A DNA stretch of 8,019 nucleotides from Peptoniphilus_E sp964345555 (GTDB lineage Bacteria > Bacillota > Clostridia > Tissierellales > Peptoniphilaceae): NCBI GenBank assembly GCA_964345555.1, contig CAYFRD010000047.1, positions 1-8,019 of the forward strand. Direction: 5' to 3'. Numbering within the stretch: position 1 is the first letter of the stretch; each line of letters begins with the position of its first letter. Shown here one piece after another: positions 6,308-8,019 of the stretch. Below the pieces are notes generated by a model. The model did not search any database and was not told the DNA's origin. It saw nothing but the letters and a program-made list of their open reading frames with translations. The position numbers were made by a program, and so were the translations under genes.

Positions 6308-6339
6308 ATTATATTATGCGAATGTGAAATAAATATGAA
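6308..6339 (-). promoter_or_regulatory. Promoter of the two-component operon with PhoP-like direct repeat
   Basis: A perfect minus-strand TATAAT (6313-6308) has no good -35. In its place lies TTCATA (6339-6334), five bases, TTCACA (6328-6323), two half sites in the same orientation 11 bases apart. This is the geometry bound by OmpR/PhoB-type regulators and resembles the Bacillus PhoP box (TTNACA repeats separated by about 5). It begins within a few bases of the stop codon of the preceding gene. Activation by the operon's own regulator is inferred. Confidence 0.5.
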
Positions 6340-6343
6340 ATTA

Positions 6344-6913
6344 TTATAAATTGCCTTTCAACCCGCACTCTTCGGCTCTTTCTTGCAGTCCTTTTATGGT
6401 TTCTTCAAATATTATATTTTTGTCGATTCCCATCATTTCTATGCCCTTTAATATCACATCTCTGTCGCATCCTGCGGCAAATTTTTTATCTTTGAATTTT
6501 TTGTTCAAACTCTTAACGTTTAAGTCCAACACAGATTTGCTGGGTCTTAGCAGGCAACAGGCATTTATTATTCCTGTGAGTTCATCTATGGTGTACAGCG
6601 TTTTTTCCATAGTTGATTCGGGTTTTACATCAGAGCACAATCCCCAGCCGTGTGAAACTATGGCTCTGATATATTCTTCATCCCATCCTTCTTCTTCTAA
6701 AATTTGTCTGGTCATGGTGCAGTGTTGATCCGGATATTTTTCATAATCCAAATCGTGAGCAAGTCCCACTACTGAATATTTTTCCACATCTTCACCAAAA
6801 TATTTTGCAAAGTGTATCATGGCAGCTTCCACTTGAAGTGCATGTTTAATAAGAGCGTCCGATTCATTGTATTTCAACAATAATTCCATTGCATCTTCTC
6901 TTGTTGGTATCAT
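6344..6913 (-). CDS. HD-superfamily predicted hydrolase
   Basis: 189 residues from the ATG at 6913-6911, chosen because AAAGGAG (6928-6922) lies 8 bases upstream. An in-frame ATG at 6931 would add 6 residues but has no ribosome binding site. Metal-ligand candidates of the HD fold are H24 (LIKHALQVEA), H53-D54 (GLAHDLDYEKYP), H88 (VSHGWG) and D110 (YTIDELTG). The pattern and length fit the small uncharacterised HD hydrolases (COG2316 type), presumed metal-dependent phosphohydrolases; the substrate is not known. It is soluble, with no signal or membrane segment. It lies 60 bases upstream of the response regulator on the same strand with no terminator between, so read-through into the operon is possible. 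Confidence 0.85.
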   Translation of the reverse strand: MIPTREDAMELLLKYNESDALIKHALQVEAAMIHFAKYFGEDVEKYSVVGLAHDLDYEKYPDQHCTMTRQILEEEGWDEEYIRAIVSHGWGLCSDVKPESTMEKTLYTIDELTGIINACCLLRPSKSVLDLNVKSLNKKFKDKKFAAGCDRDVILKGIEMMGIDKNIIFEETIKGLQERAEECGLKGNL

Positions 6914-6933
6914 CCAATCATCTCCTTTCATAT

Positions 6934-6962
6934 ATAATACAATAAAACTTAACTTTTTTGAA
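6934..6962 (-). promoter_or_regulatory. Promoter of the HD hydrolase gene
   Basis: Minus-strand TTCAAA (6962-6957), a 17-base spacer, TATTAT (6939-6934). It would give a very short leader beginning close to the AAAGGAG ribosome binding site. It is divergent from, and adjacent to, the galU promoter. Confidence 0.4.
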
Positions 6963-6968
6963 CTGAAC

Positions 6969-6996
6969 TGTACATAGAATTTTGCTATGCTATAAT
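6969..6996 (+). promoter_or_regulatory. galU: Promoter of galU with extended -10
   Basis: TGTACA (6969-6974), a 16-base spacer, and TGC-TATAAT (6988-6996). The perfect TATAAT with the TG extension compensates for the weak -35. Transcription is expected near 7003, just ahead of the ribosome binding site. Confidence 0.6.
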
Positions 6997-7015
6997 TTTA
7001 AAAAGAGGTGAATTT

Positions 7016-7870
7016 ATGTTAGTAAAAAAAGCTGTTATTCCGGCCGCCGGACTGGGCACGAGATTTTTACCCTTTACAAAGTCAATACCTAAGGAAATGT
7101 TGCCCATAATAGATACGCCCGGCATTGAATTTTTAATAAGGGAAATCACAAAATGCGGAATTAAAGATATCTTAATAATTTTAAGCAACGGAAAGGATTC
7201 AATCGTTGATTATTTTGACACCAATAACCAGTTGGAAGAAAAACTGATTGCGGATAATAAAGTCGAAGATCTTGAAAAAATAAGGAATTTAAACAATATC
7301 GCAAATATTCATTTCATCAGACAGCACAAAGCTTTAGGTTTAGGTCATGCTGTCAACTGTGCGGCAAGTTTTGTAGGAAATGAACCTTTTTTACTTCTCC
7401 TTGGAGATGAAATGATAGACAACTCCATAAATGCTTCGGAACAATTGATTGATAAGTTCAATGAAGTGCAAAGTTCCGTAATAGGATTATACGAAGTGGA
7501 AAGAAAAGATGTGCATAAATACGGGATAGTCGAATTGGAAAAGGACAGAATACTGTCAATGGTTGAAAAGCCCGATGTAGACTCCGCTCCATCAAATCTC
7601 ACCATTATAGGAAGATACATAATCACTCCTGAAATATTTAAAATACTTCCCAATTTAAGTCAGGGGGCAAAGGGTGAAATCCAACTTACAGACGGATTGA
7701 TTCAGCTTATGAAAACACAGGACATATATGGAGTAAGTATTAAAGGCAGGAGATATGACTTGGGTTCAAAAATCGGATACTTGAAAGCAACCTTTGATTT
7801 TGCATTAAAAAATGAAGAATTAAAAGACGAATTTAAAAAATACGTCAAAGAAAAGATAAAAGAATTTTAA
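7016..7870 (+). CDS. galU: UTP-glucose-1-phosphate uridylyltransferase
   Basis: 284 residues, close to Bacillus GtaB (about 290). The cytoplasmic enzyme makes UDP-glucose and pyrophosphate from UTP and glucose-1-phosphate, feeding glycolipid, teichoic acid, capsule and galactose pathways. Visible signatures are the nucleotide-binding loop AGLGTRFLPFTK (11-22), KEMLP (26-30), QHKALGLGHAV (103-113), the metal-binding aspartate in LLLGDEM (D131), YGIV (169-172), VEKP (183-186), IGRYI (198-202), GEIQLTDG (220-227) and YDLGSKIGYL (247-256). Many bacterial homologues have GDD where this one has GDE, a conservative change. The start is supported by GAGGTG at 7005-7010, 5 bases upstream. It is transcribed alone and divergently from the HD hydrolase; no further gene follows within 149 bases. 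Confidence 0.97.
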   Translation: MLVKKAVIPAAGLGTRFLPFTKSIPKEMLPIIDTPGIEFLIREITKCGIKDILIILSNGKDSIVDYFDTNNQLEEKLIADNKVEDLEKIRNLNNIANIHFIRQHKALGLGHAVNCAASFVGNEPFLLLLGDEMIDNSINASEQLIDKFNEVQSSVIGLYEVERKDVHKYGIVELEKDRILSMVEKPDVDSAPSNLTIIGRYIITPEIFKILPNLSQGAKGEIQLTDGLIQLMKTQDIYGVSIKGRRYDLGSKIGYLKATFDFALKNEELKDEFKKYVKEKIKEF

Positions 7871-7877
7871 CGTAATT

Positions 7878-7908
7878 GCTTTTCTATAATAATATACCTT
7901 ATAAAAGC
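7878..7908 (+). terminator. Weak candidate terminator after galU
   Basis: GCTTTTCTATAA (7878-7889) can pair with TTATAAAAGC (7899-7908), giving a 10-pair stem with a small bulge and a 9-base loop, starting 8 bases after the stop codon. The stem is AT-rich and no T-run follows, so termination here is uncertain. The remaining bases to 8019 are AT-rich and show no gene. Confidence 0.3.
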
Positions 7909-8019
7909 TAATATACATTCTTTTCGAAATAATTTAAATATGTTATATAAAAATGATTTTCTCTGATTTTTACTATTAATTATAAAAGAATCATTATGAA
8001 ATATTTATAATCAAAAACA

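Noticed and set aside
6914..6931. Upstream ATG for the HD hydrolase
   Set aside because: There is no ribosome binding site before it, while AAAGGAG is correctly placed for the ATG at 6913; the 18 extra bases contain that site.

Overview
The window looks like chromosomal DNA from a low-GC Gram-positive (Firmicutes) bacterium, most likely an anaerobic coccus or clostridium-like relative. The base composition is AT-rich, the ribosome binding sites are strong GGAGG/AGGTG types, GTG and TTG starts are common, and one large surface protein carries a diverged YSIRK-type signal peptide, typical of Gram-positive cocci. The genus is an inference; nothing in the window fixes it.

Layout. From 1 to 2587 on the minus strand lies the first 862 residues of a very large secreted surface protein whose C-terminus is outside the window. 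It starts with GTG and is read only if that start is recognised. From 2588 to 3125 is an AT-rich spacer with a possible promoter, an unlisted 48-codon open frame (2932-3078) and a nested palindrome. From 3126 to 3530, minus strand, is an Rrf2-family regulator with three cysteines, preceded by a good promoter. From 3600 to 4160 no convincing gene is visible, but there is an unusual set of inverted and direct repeats and a possible small transcript.

From 4162 to 6931, minus strand, is a compact block: an HD-superfamily hydrolase (start 6913), an OmpR/PhoB-type response regulator (start TTG at 6283) and its sensor histidine kinase (overlapping by 14 bases), closed by a perfect 26-base palindromic terminator. 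A direct repeat resembling a PhoP-type box sits in the -35 region of the regulator promoter, which suggests autoregulation. Divergent from this block, on the plus strand at 7016-7870, is galU/gtaB, encoding UTP-glucose-1-phosphate uridylyltransferase. The last 150 bases are AT-rich non-coding DNA.

How they fit together. The themes are the cell envelope and sensing: a wall-associated adhesin-like protein, the enzyme making UDP-glucose for glycolipids and polysaccharides, a membrane sensor with its regulator, and an Rrf2 regulator probably sensing redox, iron or nitric oxide through an Fe-S cluster. No direct regulatory link between these genes can be shown from sequence alone. I did not find a clear new defence system, mobile element or CRISPR array. 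The most unusual material is in the two spacers around the Rrf2 gene.
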